From contig OZ025783.1 of assembly GCA_964019425.1 (NCBI GenBank), positions 496,001 to 560,000 on the forward strand: a stretch of DNA of 64,000 nt, in the 5' to 3' direction. The notes under the pieces are model-generated. The model made no database searches and was not told the origin of the DNA. It was given only the letters and a program-made list of their open reading frames with translations. This document shows, piece after piece, positions 31,771 through 43,589 of the stretch (position 1 is its first letter; each line of letters starts with the position of its first letter). The translations under genes and the position numbers were made by a program. Source of the DNA: Flectonema sp. DT1601 (Eukaryota > Euglenozoa > Diplonemea > Diplonemida > Diplonemidae).

Positions 31771-33290
31771 AAAAAGAATAAACAATGTTATCATTGTTTT
31801 TTTTATCGATCGACTATGTCGATTACTTTCTATTTTCCGTCCTGGTCAAGACGCTAAACTGATTGTTTTTTTTTTTTTCAAAATTAATAAAAAAGAATAC
31901 AAAAAAAAAAAATAAAAAATAGAATAAACAATGTTATCATTGTTTTTTTTTTATCGTTCGACTTTGTCGACTAATTTCTATTTTCCGTTTTTTTCTTTAA
32001 AAATAAATAAAAAGAATTTAAAATAATAAATAAAAAGAATAAACAATGTTATCATTGTTTTTTTTATCGATCGACTATGTCGATTACTTTCTATTTTCCG
32101 TCCTGGTCAAGACGCTAAACTGATTGTTTTTTTTTTCAAAATTAATAAAAAAGAATATAAAAAAAAAAAAATAAAAAATAGAATAAACAATGTTATCATT
32201 GTTTTTTTTTTATCGTTCGACTTTGTCGACTAATTTCTATTTTCCATTTTTTTTTCTTAAAAATAATAAAAAGAATTTAAAATAAAAAAAAAAGAATAAA
32301 CAATGTTATCATTGTTTTTTTTATCGATCGACTATGTCGATCACTTTCTATTTTCCGTCCTGGTCAAGACGCTAAACTGATTGTTTTTTTTTTCAAAATT
32401 AATAAAAAAGAATATAAAAAAAAAAAAATAAAAAATAGAATAAACAATGTTATCATTGTTTTTTTTTATCGTTCGACTTTGTCGACTAATTTCTATTTTC
32501 CGTTTTTTTTCTTTAAAAATAAATAAAAAGAATTTAAAATAAAAAAAAAGAATAAACAATGTTATCATTGTTTTTTTTATCGATCGACTATGTCGATTAC
32601 TTTCTATTTTCCGTCCTGGTCAAGACGCTAAACTGATTGTTTTTTTTTCAAAATTAATAAAAAAGAATAGAAAAAAAAAATAAAAAATAGAATAAACAAT
32701 GTTATCATTGTTTTTTTTTTATCGTTCGACTTTGTCGACTAATTTCTATTTTCCATTTTTTTTTCTTAAAAATAATAAAAAGAATTTAAAATAAAAAAAA
32801 AAGAATAAACAATGTTATCATTGTTTTTTTTATCGATCGACTATGTCGATCACTTTCTATTTTCCGTCCTGGTCAAGACGCTAAACTGATTGTTTTTTTT
32901 TTTTTTTCAAAATTAATAAAAAAGAATATAAAAAAAATACAAAAAAAAGAATAAACAATGTTATCATTGTTTTTTTTTATCGGTCGACTTTGTCGACTAA
33001 TTTCTATTTTCCGTTTTTTTTCTTTAAAAAATAAATAAAAAGAATTTAAAATAAAAAAAAAGAATAAACAATGTTATCATTGTTTTTTTATCGATCGACT
33101 ATGTCAATCACTTTCTATTTTCCGTCCTGGTCAAGACGCTAAACTGATTGTTTTTTTTTTTTTTTTCAAAATCAAAAAAAATGAATAGAAAAAAAAAAAA
33201 ATAAAAAAATAGAATAAACAATGTTATCATTGTTTTTTTTATCGTTCGACTTTGTCGACTAATTTCTATTTTCCATTTTTTTCTTTAAAA
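31771..33290 (+). repeat. Satellite A/B array, plus orientation
   Basis: About 12 monomers. Up to about 33120 it duplicates 25181-26520 with only a few differences. Confidence 0.85.
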
Positions 33291-33296
33291 AAAAAA

Positions 33297-33515
33297 AAAG
33301 GGAAAACCTACAGATCCACCCCCAGGTTTGGGGAAACGTACACTACGGTCACGGCCTTGTGTAACTTTTTTGACCCCTATATGCTCGATTCTTTGTTTTT
33401 TCCTTATCGATGGTAGGAATGGTAACCGAATTAGCTTCATGTGTCCAATTTCAAGGACGCGTGACCATTTATTTTTTTTCCGTTGCCGCTCTTCTTACGT
33501 CCCGAACGAATATTA
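33297..33515. other. Unique 220-bp island in satellite
   Basis: A non-repetitive, moderately GC segment (GGGAAAACCTACAGATCC... to CGTCCCGAACGAATATT) between satellite monomers. No inverted ends, target duplication or gene were found. The short frames across it run into satellite on both sides. Confidence 0.5.
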
Positions 33516-35625
33516 AAAAAAAAAAAAAAAAAAGAATAAACAATGTTATCATTGTTTTTTTTATCGTTCGACTTTGTCGACTAATTTCTATTTTCCGTTT
33601 CTTTTCTTTAAAGAATAAATAAAAAGAATTTAAAATAAAAAAAAAGAATAAACAATGTTATCATTGTTTTTTTTATCGATCGACTATGTCGATCACTTTC
33701 TATTTTCCGTCCTGGTCAAGACGCTAAACTGATTGTTTTTTTTTTCAAAATTAATAAAAAAGAATATAAAAAAATACAAAAAAAGAATAAACAATGTTAT
33801 CATTGTTTTTTTTTTATCGTTCGACTTTGTCGACTAATTTCTATTTTCCGTTTCTTTTCTTTAAAGAATAAATAAAAAGAATTTAAAATAAAAAAAAAGA
33901 ATAAACAATGTTATCATTGTTTTTTTTTATCGATCGACTATGTCGATTACTTTCTATTCTCCGTCCTGGTCAAGACGCTAAACTGATTGTTTTTTTTTTT
34001 TCAAAATTAATAAAAAAGAATATTAAAAAAAATACAAAAAAAAAAGAATAAACAATGTTATCATTGTTTTTTTTTTTATCGTTCGACTTTGTCGACTAAT
34101 TTCTATTTTCCGTTTTTTTTCTTTAAAAAATAAATAAAAAGAATTTAAAATAAAAAAAAAGAATAAACAATGTTATCATTGTTTTTTTTTATCGATCGAC
34201 TATGTCGATTACTTTCTATTCTCCGTCCTGGTCAAGACGCTAAACTGATTGTTTTTTTTTTCAAAATAAAAAAAAAATATTAAAAAAAAAAAATAAAAAA
34301 AAAGAATAAACAATGTTATCATTGTTTTTTTTTATCGTTCGACTTTGTTGACTAATTTCTATTTTCCGTTTTTTTTCTTTAAAAAATAAATAAAAAGAAT
34401 TTAAAAAAAAAAAAAAAAAAAAAGAATAAACAATGTTATCATTGTTTTTTTTATCGATCGACTATGTCGATTACTTTCTATTTTCCGTCCTGGTCAAGAC
34501 GCTAAACTGATTGTTTTTTTTTCAAAATAAAAAAAAAAATATTAAAAAAAAAAAACAAAAAAAAAGAATAAACAATGTTATCATTGTTTTTTTTTTATCG
34601 TTCGACTTTGTTGACTAATTTCTATTTTCCGTTTTTTTTCTTTAAAAAATTAATAAAAAGAATTTAAAAAAAAAAAAAAAAAAAAAGAATAAACAATGTT
34701 ATCATTGTTTTTTTTATCGATCGACTATGTCGATTACTTTCTATTTTCCGTCCTGGTCAAGACGCTAAACTGATTGTTTTTTTTTCAAAATTAATAAAAA
34801 AGAATATAAAAAAATACAAAAAAAAGAATAAACAATGTTATCATTGTTTTTTTTTATCGTTCGACTTTGTCGACTAATTTCTATTTTCCGTTTTTTTTCT
34901 TTAAAAAATAAATAAAAAGAATTTAAAATAAAAAAAAAAAAGAATAAACAATGTTATCATTGTTTTTTTTATCGATTGACTATGTCGATTACTTTCTATT
35001 TTCCGTCCTGGTCAAGACGCTAAACTGATTGTTTTTTTTTTCAAAATTAATAAAAAAGAATATAAAAAAATAAAAAAAAAAAGAATAAACAATGTTATCA
35101 TTGTGTTTTTTTTATCGTTCGACTTTGTTGACTAATTTCTATTTTCCATTTTTTTTCTTTTTAAAAAATAAATAAAAAGAATTAAAATAAAAAAAAAAAA
35201 AAGAATAAACAATGTTATCATTGTTTTTTTTTATCGATCGACTATGTCGATTACTTTCTATTCTCCGTCCTGGTCAGGACGCTAAACTGATTGTTTTTTC
35301 TTTAAAAATAAATAAAAAGAATAAAAAAAAAAAAAAAAGGAATAAACAATGTTATCATTGTTTTTTTTTTATCGATCGACTATGTCGATTACTTACTCTT
35401 TTCCGTCCTGGTCAAGACGCTAAACTGATTGTTTTTTCTTTAAAATAATTAAAAAGATTTAAAAAAAAAAAAAAAAAAAAAAAAATGAATAAACAATGTT
35501 ATCATTGTTTTTTTTTCTATCGATCAACTATGTCGATTAATTTCTATTTTCCGTCCTGATCGAGACGCTAAACTGATTGTTTCCTTTTTTTAAATAATAA
35601 ATAAGAAAAAAAAAAAAAAAAAAAA
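33516..35625 (+). repeat. Satellite A/B array, plus orientation
   Basis: About 16 monomers, sharing private variants in order with 18640-20065, 20262-20470 and 21594-22290. It holds the unfilled-site versions for the composite element (about 34800) and for the pogo-like element (about 35440). Confidence 0.85.
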
Positions 35626-35814
35626 AAAAGAGCATCTCCCTGCTATCCCTCATATCCCCACAATAATATTATACCTTTTCATTTTCTCTTTCCTTTTCTG
35701 GTCTTTTTTTTTTCTTTTTTTTACTTTTTCATACAACGTTTTTTATTTATATATATATTTTTTTTTTTTTTTTTTTTTCATGTTTGATTATTTCCTCTTC
35801 ATTTTTTTTTTTTC

Positions 35815-35845
<31 letters not shown>

Positions 35846-36037
35846 CCTCTGCCTCTCTCTTAATTCTGTTCGTTTCTTTGAAACGAAAATTCATTTGAAT
35901 ATTATTCCTTGGTCAGCAACCATCATTGTCGCCCTTTGGGCCTGTTAAAAAAAATAAAAATAAAAAGAAAGTTTACATCGGGAATAGGGCAGGAGCCAAA
36001 AGCTCCCAGTCCGTTACTTCCCACTTTATCGAAATTC
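35626..36037 (-). repeat. M module, minus orientation
   Basis: A complete copy from GAGCATCTCCCTGCTATCCC to TTATCGAAATTC, preceded by the same long A tract as the 22.29-kb and 39.92-kb copies. The shared flanks suggest that satellite and module spread together. Confidence 0.65.
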
Positions 36038-36222
36038 AGCAAGCTGAATAAGAAATTTGGGAGAGGAATAGGGGCAGTGAACTTTTGATTCAGGCCCTTC
36101 CCATCGAACAGGACGAAAACTTCTAAAACCTGAGATGAACCAATTGAGTTGAAACAAACAAATAACAGAGACGCAACACATACCGGAACATCATCGCAAG
36201 CAATGCTTCGGACCTCCGTCTT
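36038..36222. other. Unique 185-bp island after M module
   Basis: Contains GCAGTGAACTTTTGATTCAGG followed by CCCTTCCC, which resembles the TTTTG-loop hairpin regions of families B and M. It is otherwise unmatched in the window. No gene was seen. Confidence 0.45.
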
Positions 36223-37978
36223 TCTATTTTCCGTCCTGGTCAAGACGCTAAAGTGATTGTTTTTTTTTTCAATATTAATAAAAAAGAATATAAAAAAAAT
36301 AAAAAAAAAAGAATAAACAATGTTATCATTGTTTTTTTTTATCGTTCGACTTTGTTGACTAATTTCTATTTTCCATTTTTTTTTCTTTTTAAAAATAAAT
36401 AAAAGGAATTAAAAAAAAAAAAAAAAGAATAAACAATGTTATCATTGTTTTTTTTATCGATCGACTATGTCGATTACTTTCTATTTCCCGTCCTGGTCAG
36501 GACGCTAAACTGATTGTTTTTTATTAAAAAATAAATAAAAAGAATAAAAAAAAAAAAAAAAGGAATAAACAATGTTATCATTGTTTTTTTTTATCGATCG
36601 ACTATGTCGATTACTTTCTATTTTCCGTCCTGGTCAAGACGATAAACTGATTGTTTTTTCTTTAAAATAATTAAAAGGATTTAAAAAAAAAAAAAAAAAA
36701 GAATATACAATGTTATCATTGTTTTTTTTTCTATCGATCGACTATGTCGATTAATTTCTATTTTCCGTCCTGATCGAGACGCTAAACTGATTGTTTCTTT
36801 TTTTTAAATAACAAATAAGAAAAAAAAGAAGAAAAAAAAAAGAAGAGCAATAAACAGAGCAATAAACAATATTATCATTGTTTTTTTATCGATCGACTAT
36901 GTCGATCACTTTCTATTTTCAGTCCTGGTCAAGACGCTAAACTGATTGTTTTTTTTTTTTCAAAATTAATAGAAAAGAATATAAAAAAAATACAAAAAAA
37001 AGAATAAACAATGTTATCATTGTTTTTTTTTATCGTTCGACTTTGTCGACTAATTTCTATTTTCCGTTTTTTTCTTTAAAATAAATAAAAAGAATTTAAA
37101 ATAAAAAAAAAGAATAAACAATGTTATCATTGTTTTCTTATCGATCGACTATGTCGATCGCTTTCTATTTTCCGTCCTGGTCAAGACGCTAAACTGATTG
37201 TTTTTTTTTCAAAATTAATTTAAAAAAAAAAATATAAAAAAAATAAAAAAAAAGAATAAACAATGTTATCATTGTTTTTTTTTATCGTTCGACTTTGTCG
37301 ACTAATTTCTATTTTCCGTTTTTTTTCTTTAAAATAAATAAAAAGAATTTAAAATAAAAAAAAGAATAAACAATGTTATCATTGTTTTCTTATCGATCGA
37401 CTATGTCGATCGCTTTCTATTTTCCGTCCTGGTCAAGACGCTAAACTGATTGTTTTTTTTTCAAAATTAATTTAAAAAAAAAAAATATAAAAAAAATAAA
37501 AAAAAAGAATAAACAATGTTATCATTGTTTTTTTTTTATCGTTCGACTTTGTCGACTAATTTCTATTTTCCGTTTTTTTTCTTTAAAAATAAATAAAAAG
37601 AATTTAAAAAAAAAAGATTAAACAATGTTATCATTGTTTTTTTATCGATCGACTATGTCGATTACTTTCTATTTTCCGTCCTGGTCAAGATGCTAAACTG
37701 ATTGTTTTTTTTTTTCAAAATTAATAAAAAAGAATATAAAAAAAAAACAAAAAAAAAAAGAATAAACAATGTTATCACTGTTTTTTTTATCGTTCGACTT
37801 TGTCGACTAATTTTTATTTTCCGTTTTTTTTTTCTTTAAAAAATAAATAATAAGAATTTAAAAAAAAAAAAAAAAGAATAAACAATGTTATCATTGTTTT
37901 TTTATCGATCGACTATGTCGATCACTTTCTATTTTCCGTCCTGGTCAAGACGCTAAACTGATTGTTTTTTCTTTAAAA
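36223..37978 (+). repeat. Satellite A/B array, plus orientation
   Basis: About 14 monomers, with a minor deletion and rearrangement near 36840 (repeated AATAAACAGAGC). It ends in CTTTAAAATA, where the pogo-like element has inserted. Confidence 0.85.
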
Positions 37979-37980
37979 TA

Positions 37981-39740
37981 CCGTAATTATAAATATCATG
38001 GTGTATAAAAAGTCTCCAAATCAGCAAAAAATGGCCGAATCCACCATCTTTATTATATCCAAAGTTTTTTTAGTACAATCATTCACAGAAAACACTTAGC
38101 AAAATTCGGATTCCAGAAAAAAAAAACTTTTTTTTTTGACCTTTTTCTTTTGACTTTGGTACTAAATTATCGACATTTTGAACTGGTTAAAGTTCTACAG
38201 GCTAGTCTTGTGTACCAACCTGGTGGGGGATTGATAACTAATGTTGAAGTTGCTTCCAGATACATATCAGGACAACATATCCACAAATAACGTTGTTGGT
38301 AGCTGGTTGCACACCAGTCTTAATGAATGATGTCAAAATTCCTAAAAGCAGCAAGTAGTAGTCTAGACGAGGCCAACTACAACTAAGGAGTTCTTCTCCA
38401 ATCGTTGTAATACACCGAGGTATGAGGTGCGGTATTAAGAAACATGAACTCATGTTCACAACTACAGACTTCAGGAGCTCGGGTGGATTTGCAGGATTGA
38501 CAATACCTGCTTTTATAAAACCAGCCATGATAGTATTTTTCGTAATACTATCAAGGGCTGTCACTATCCACCCAATTTGCGACTTCGTTTTTGTGAGCTC
38601 CTTCATCCATTTTGACATGGGTTCGGATTCAGGAGCTCCCTTTGGACCCTTCCCTTTCGCAGCGCGCTTTAAAGTTTCTATCAGCTTTTTGCTTTGATTT
38701 TTTCAACTTTTCCTCCCGCTTGCGCATCTGCTCTGTCATCCACTCACCAAGAAAGCTTGATGCTTCTTTGAAGTTGGCCATGACAGTTAGATCCAGCGGC
38801 CGGAGATGAGAAGTCCATCCGCCTTGCACCACCATAACCGTGATATTGGCTTCTTCAAATCGACGAAGGACTTCTTCAGTTATCTGCCCCCTAAACTGGG
38901 CATATACTGCGAGGCCAGGGTGATCCGATTGGAGTGTTTTTTAGTTAGTTTAGATCCGATTGGAGCGTTTCTTAATAAAGTATGGGATTATTGCCCAGAA
39001 ACCTTGACCGAGCTGATAGGAGTTCTGCTTCAGGCGCTACTTTCGCAGTGGTTCCAAGACGGTAACCAACCCTTCCGTTCCAGGAACTTGTAGGTCCATG
39101 TTGCTTGTAGGGAACCGGAATCCACGCGTTCCGGCGTATCACCTGTGCTTGAAACCAGAGAAGAGAAGCAAACACAGAGCCACCATAGGCACGGATATTC
39201 TCAATTAAATCGAGCACCCGCTTCCTCATCAGTGGTTAAGATGGTTGGTCTCCCAGATTTCACCTGCCCTTCTATTGGTTCTCCCTTTGTCTTCCTCTTT
39301 TGTTCTTCAACCAAGAGCTTCATTGCCCTGCCTGCACTGTTGATCTCTTCTTATGGTCCGTGTTGAAGTATGCAATCGCCCTTGACACATTGGTGGCAGA
39401 GTTCACCATCTCACCAACGTTAAGCAACTCCCCCCTTGACCACTTCTCATAGCAGCGAGACGTTGGTGCTCTTTTACCCGCTCCTCTTTCTTTATCAAAC
39501 CCAGCTCCACCTTGCTTACCGACGTCTTCAGGGGTTCAAAAGGATCCCGTTTTTTCAAAAAATTCCGCATAGTGTGAAAAATTTCATCCCCAAAAACTAC
39601 TATTTTACAGTCAAAATGTGTACTTTCATACTTTTTTATAAAAATCCACCAAGTTTTTTTTCCGAGAATCCACCATCTTTTTTATATCCAAAGTTGTTAT
39701 ACTCCAAATTTTTTATACACCGTGATATTTATAATTACAG
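37981..39740 (-). mobile_element. Pogo/Tigger-like DNA transposon, TA target
   Basis: A 1760-bp element with inverted ends C(C/T)GTAATTATAAATATCA(T/C)GGTGTATAAAAA, flanked by TA (37979-37980 and 39741-39742). Removing it and one TA restores CTTTAAAATAATTAAAAGGATT, the sequence found in intact satellite at about 35440 and 36660. It carries a decayed transposase on the minus strand. TA target and a Tigger-like DDE tail place it in the Tc1/mariner superfamily, pogo branch. Confidence 0.85.
38238..39229 (-). pseudogene. Broken pogo-like transposase
   Basis: Three minus-strand frames make up one decayed reading frame. The N-terminal piece (39229-38972) has the CENP-B/HTH-like region (SVFASLLWFQAQVIRRN). 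The next (38835-38629) has VQGGWTSHLRPLDLTVMANF, the equivalent of the GCTSxLQPLD box near the last catalytic residue of pogo/Tigger transposases. The last (38618-38238) has SQIGWIVTALDSITKNTIM and AGFIKAGI, the usual tail. Frameshifts and stops separate them. The middle, including the first catalytic acidic residues, is partly the segment duplicated at 1-253. Confidence 0.75.
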
Positions 39741-39742
39741 TA

Positions 39743-39917
39743 ATTAAAAGGATTTAAAAAAAAAAAAAAAAAAAAAAAAATAAACAATGTTATCATTGTT
39801 TTTTTTTCTATCGATCGACTATGTCGATTAATTTCTATTTTCCGTCCCGATCGAGACGCTAAACTGATTGTTTCCTTTTTTTTAAATAATAAATAAAAAA
39901 AAAAAAAAAAAAAAAAA
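39743..39917 (+). repeat. Satellite remnant, plus orientation
   Basis: One monomer plus poly(A) tract, the continuation of the monomer interrupted by the pogo-like element, ending at the next M module. Confidence 0.7.
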
Positions 39918-40440
39918 AAAGAGCATCTCCCTGCTATCCTCATATCCCCACAATAATATTATACCTTTTCATTTTCTCTTTCCTTTTCTGGTCTTTTTTT
40001 TTTTTTCTTTTTTTTCCTTTTTCATACAACGTTTTTTATTTATATTTTATTTTTTTTTTATTTTTTTCATGTTTGATTATTTCCTCTTCATATTTTTTTT
40101 TTCTTTTCTTTCTTTTTTTTTTTTTTTCTCTGCCTCTCTCTTAATTCTGTTCGTTTCTTTGAAACGAAAATTCATTTGAATATTATTCCTTGGTCAGCAA
40201 CAGTCATTGTCGCCCTCTGGGCCTGTTAAAAAAAGAAAAAAAATAAAAAGAAAGTTTACATCGGGAATAGGGCAGGAGCCAAAAGCTCCCAGTCCGTTAC
40301 TTCCCACTCTATCGAATTCAGCTCTCCCTGCTATCCTCATATCCCCACAATAATATTATACCTTTTCATTTTCTCTTTCCTTTTCTGGTCTTTTTTTTTT
40401 TCTTTTTTTTCCTTTTTCATACAACGTTTTTTATTTATAT
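39918..40440 (-). repeat. M module plus a second partial one
   Basis: A complete minus-orientation module (39918-40320) ends TATCGAATTCAG. It is followed at once by the start of another (40321-40440, CTCCCTGCTATCCTCATATC onward), which breaks off at TTTTTATTTATATGAGG. Tandem placement resembles the 22.3-kb pair. Confidence 0.6.
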
Positions 40441-40455
40441 GAGGTGGTGTAGAAA

Positions 40456-40473
40456 CCCCCCCCCCCCCCCCCC
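40456..40473 (+). repeat. Poly(C) run of 18
   Basis: Eighteen consecutive C between the truncated M module and the B copy. It is an unusual homopolymer in DNA otherwise dominated by A/T runs, and the read length may be inexact. Confidence 0.7.
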
Positions 40474-40479
40474 AATTGC

Positions 40480-41386
40480 AGTTTTTGCCTACAGAATAAT
40501 TTATGATTTTCTTGAAGAAAAAAAATAGAAGTCATAATGGTGCTTCCCTCTGGAAGGGTTGTAAGCCATGGTGTCCAACTAAATTAAAGGACAAGTCTGG
40601 GATAATCCCTGCCAGAGGGGCGAGTATTCTACCATGGTTGAAATACTCTGGCAACTGATCTTCAATTTTATGTTGTTTGTTAGCTGCTGGTGTATCCTGA
40701 TCATGTGTTGATACTTGCATTTTTTTTATTTGTAATCTTCTATTACAATTCTCTTTCTGTTCTGGTCTGTTACTTCATTTGTCTTGTTTAACTTCAGTTA
40801 TATCCATTTTACTTTTTATTGTTTCCCATCTACTTTTTATTTTCTATTAGTTCTGGTCAGAAACTCCTGGGCAGCAAGAAGGAAAGCAGTTTAGTACTTC
40901 TGGGTGTTTGGCATCACCCCCCATAGTGAGCAAGTACAACAGGTAGCATTGGTAGTCTGTTGATCCTGAGTGATCCCAGCTACAGTTTTGTTTTTCTTTC
41001 TTTTTTTTAGAAGAAGATCAGGACATCCTAGCACTGCTGGATAGTTGCTGAATGCAGGGCCTGCCTGTGGCATTATAATAACAGGCTAAGTCATTTGTAG
41101 TTCATAGTTTACCTTTGATTTTATAACTTCACATAGGTACTATGAACGATGAGAGATCCAGTGGGATCACTCAGGGTCTAGTAGAGACCACCAATGTTGT
41201 GCGTTGATAGGCAAGGTGACCAACCTTGACATTCTTTCTTTTCTCTCCTGTTGTGACAAACACAAAATACACACACAGCTTACAGTGTGTTCTTTGTGTA
41301 TGTTTTCTTCAGGTGTGAGTAGTTTTTTTGTTCTTGCTCTTCAGGGAGGGCCTTAGCCAAAAGCTAACAGTCCAAATCTCACCTGG
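40480..41386 (-). repeat. Family B repeat, copy 5 (inverted, truncated)
   Basis: Inverted B unit with LTR-like end (about 41120-41386) and about 620 bp of internal sequence. It lacks the three-hairpin block and the far LTR-like unit. The core motif segment is also missing, as in copy 1. Confidence 0.65.
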
Positions 41387-41664
41387 TAACTTAACTCATT
41401 CGATGGAAATAGTTTTAGGGATTTTAATTTTTGACTGAAAACATGGGATAGTCATGGGCAACCTGGCTAAGACTGTTCCCAGTGCAGAAAAAAAGAAATG
41501 AACTTTTTCTCAGAAAAAGCTGGTGATTTTTGCAGCACGATCCCACATAAAATTTGTCATTTTTGGGCAGCTCTGGCTCCACCCTTGTACTCACTTTGTC
41601 AAAAAAAAAAAAACGCAAAAGGCCACTTTTGTGGCCTTAAGGGCTTAAAGGGCTAATTATTCCT
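41387..41664. other. Unique spacer with strong hairpin
   Basis: Non-repetitive DNA without a supported gene. At 41619-41638 it has a perfect 8-bp stem with TTTT loop (AAGGCCAC-TTTT-GTGGCCTT), preceded by a run of A. On either strand this could fold in RNA, but no transcript is evident. Confidence 0.5.
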
Positions 41665-41860
41665 TTTTTTTAAAAAGGAAATAATCAGTTTAGCGTCTCG
41701 ATCAGTCTTGACCAGGACGGAAAATAGGAATTAATTGACATAGTCGATCGATAAAAGAAAACAATGATAACATTGTTTATTTTTTTTTTTATATTCTTTT
41801 TATTTATTTTTTATAAAAAAATTCCAGTTTAGTGTTTTGACCAGGACGGAATATAGAAAT
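41665..41860 (-). repeat. Satellite remnant, minus orientation, divergent
   Basis: One and a half monomers with GTCTTGACCAGGACGG, GACATAGTCGATCGAT and AACAATGATAACATTG. The second copy is diverged (GTGTTTTGACCAGGACGG). It is the outermost satellite before the gene-rich part. Confidence 0.65.
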
Positions 41861-41929
41861 TAATCACTGCTATGTTTTGCATCATATAAGTGAAGAGCAT
41901 CACCGCTTTTTGAAAAACAACAATACTTC

Positions 41930-42180
41930 ACAAGATAGTGTCTTGTCTAGGACAAACGAAACGTTAGGGAGAGAAAAAAAAAAAGAAAAAAAAAAAAAAC
42001 AAGCAGAATGGATCTAAATGAGCGGTAGGGGTTGTTATAACTTTGTTTGAAAATTCTTCTTTTTAATTTTAATTTTGATTTTGAAATTTTTTTTTTTTTT
42101 AGACAGGAGTTAAGTTCACTTACTTGAGAGAACACAGATACCAAGAGCAGAAAGATGAGATGACACTACCAATTCAACAT
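41930..42180 (-). repeat. Family C repeat, divergent inverted copy
   Basis: GTCTTGTCTAGGAC, then AAACAAGCAGAATGGATCTA, GGTAGGGGTTGTTATAACTT and GACAGGAGTTAAGTTCACTT, the same order as 13095-13260 with many substitutions. It is older than the other copies and abuts the LINE remnant. Confidence 0.5.
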
Positions 42181-42302
42181 AGAATATCAGGAAACACCAG
42201 GAAGTCCAACAACGAAGACATCGACATCGATCGCTGCTCTGCAAATCCGGCGGGTGTGCTAGTCAGAGTAAGACAAGTTTAAGCGCCTCTACCCCCCTTC
42301 AT

Positions 42303-43330
42303 TTGAATAGACTCCGGTTCCGATCGTTTGGACAAGAGTGGAAGGAAATACAAAAGTCAGCAGAAGAAGAACTCCCTGCTTTTATCTCTGATCTTCCTAA
42401 CTCCTCTAATGCTGCACAGAGCCTTCAAGATTTAAACTTGAAAATTTACGAGATTTGTAGTGCGCATTTCCCAGAGGTTAAAGGAAATGGAAAGGGAAAA
42501 AAAATTCTCTCACGTGAAGAGAGCATCCTTAAACAAGAAAAGAAAGAATGCCTACTAGTTTTGAAAGAACTATGTCGAGATTTAAGGACAAACGGGCACT
42601 CTTATCAAAACACATTAGAGTGGAAAGAGGCCCGTAAAAGGATGAAGAGAATCTTTCACATGTATGAGAGAATCAAACAGAAGAATAATTTCAAAAAAAT
42701 GCAAAGCGAATTTCAGAACAACCCTTTCGAAGCAATTAAAAATGAATTAAAAAAAGACGACCCACCTCCTCCCCCATTAGACGTTGCAAAAGAAGAAATA
42801 ATTGAACATTTCCGTCATTGTTATTCAGATAAAGAGAAAGATAATGTTTATTTACACCCTGATGTTTACCAACAAGTGATGGCTCGATTATGAGCGAAGT
42901 AGAATTTCCAAGTTTGGCAGCGTTTGTATGTATTATGGAAAAGAAAAAAAACAAGTGCGCACCTGGGCCAAACTGTTTGCCTTGTTTAGTTTGGAAAAAG
43001 GTTCCAATTTTTGCGGAAGCACTTTACAAAGTCTTTGAGATGATCTTTACAAAGAAACAATACCCAGAGAGCTGGGGGCTTGCTTATGTCAGTATGCTTC
43101 CCAAGCCAAACTCTGATGGTAAAGACATCACAAAGGCGAGACCGATTGCAGTAGGTAATTGTGATGGGAAGCTATACAATTCCTTTCTGCAAGAGGCAAT
43201 TGCGACTCACACGCTTGCGAAATTCCCGTTTCAAAAGGGATTCCTGAGAGGTGTACCATGTATCGAACATGCTTCGATAACAGGAGAAGCACTGAAGGAA
43301 GCCAAGATGAACAAGAGAAATTTGGTAACA
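42303..43330 (+). pseudogene. Non-LTR retrotransposon RT, 5' half
   Basis: Two overlapping frames (42303-42893 and 42890-43330, joined at ATGA) encode the region before and into an RT domain. Seen are KNKCAPGPNCLPCLVWKK, the RT fingers YVSMLPKPNSDGKDITK and ARPIAVGNCDGKLYNSF, and FQKGFLRGVPCIEH. This is the typical order of LINE-type RTs. The sequence leaves the family just before motif A, so the first catalytic Asp is missing. It is continued after an inserted MULE piece at 44262. It is a dead copy with a frameshift and an interruption. Confidence 0.75.
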
Positions 43331-43589
43331 AAGGATGAGAAAACAGTTATTGGGGATGCACAGTACCAACGTGATGCTGTTGATGAGGTGGTGGAAGAGG
43401 TCGACCACAGCAAGCTCGTAAGGACGCTTCAAAACAAGAGGGAGAGAATAGATCAGTTGTTTGCAAAACTCAAGAAAGACTATGAGAATAATAAAAAATT
43501 GCCAGTCACTCAAGCAAGTGAAACATGGGACAAACAGCCCCCACAACAATTAAGAAAAAAAGAAAGAAACGGACCTGTGGGACATGGGC

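Noticed and set aside
9880-38000. Many short frames rich in Phe/Lys through the satellite
   Set aside because: They are translations of poly(A)/poly(T) and the repeated dyads, present only because the repeat length happens to avoid stops; no codon-like variation.
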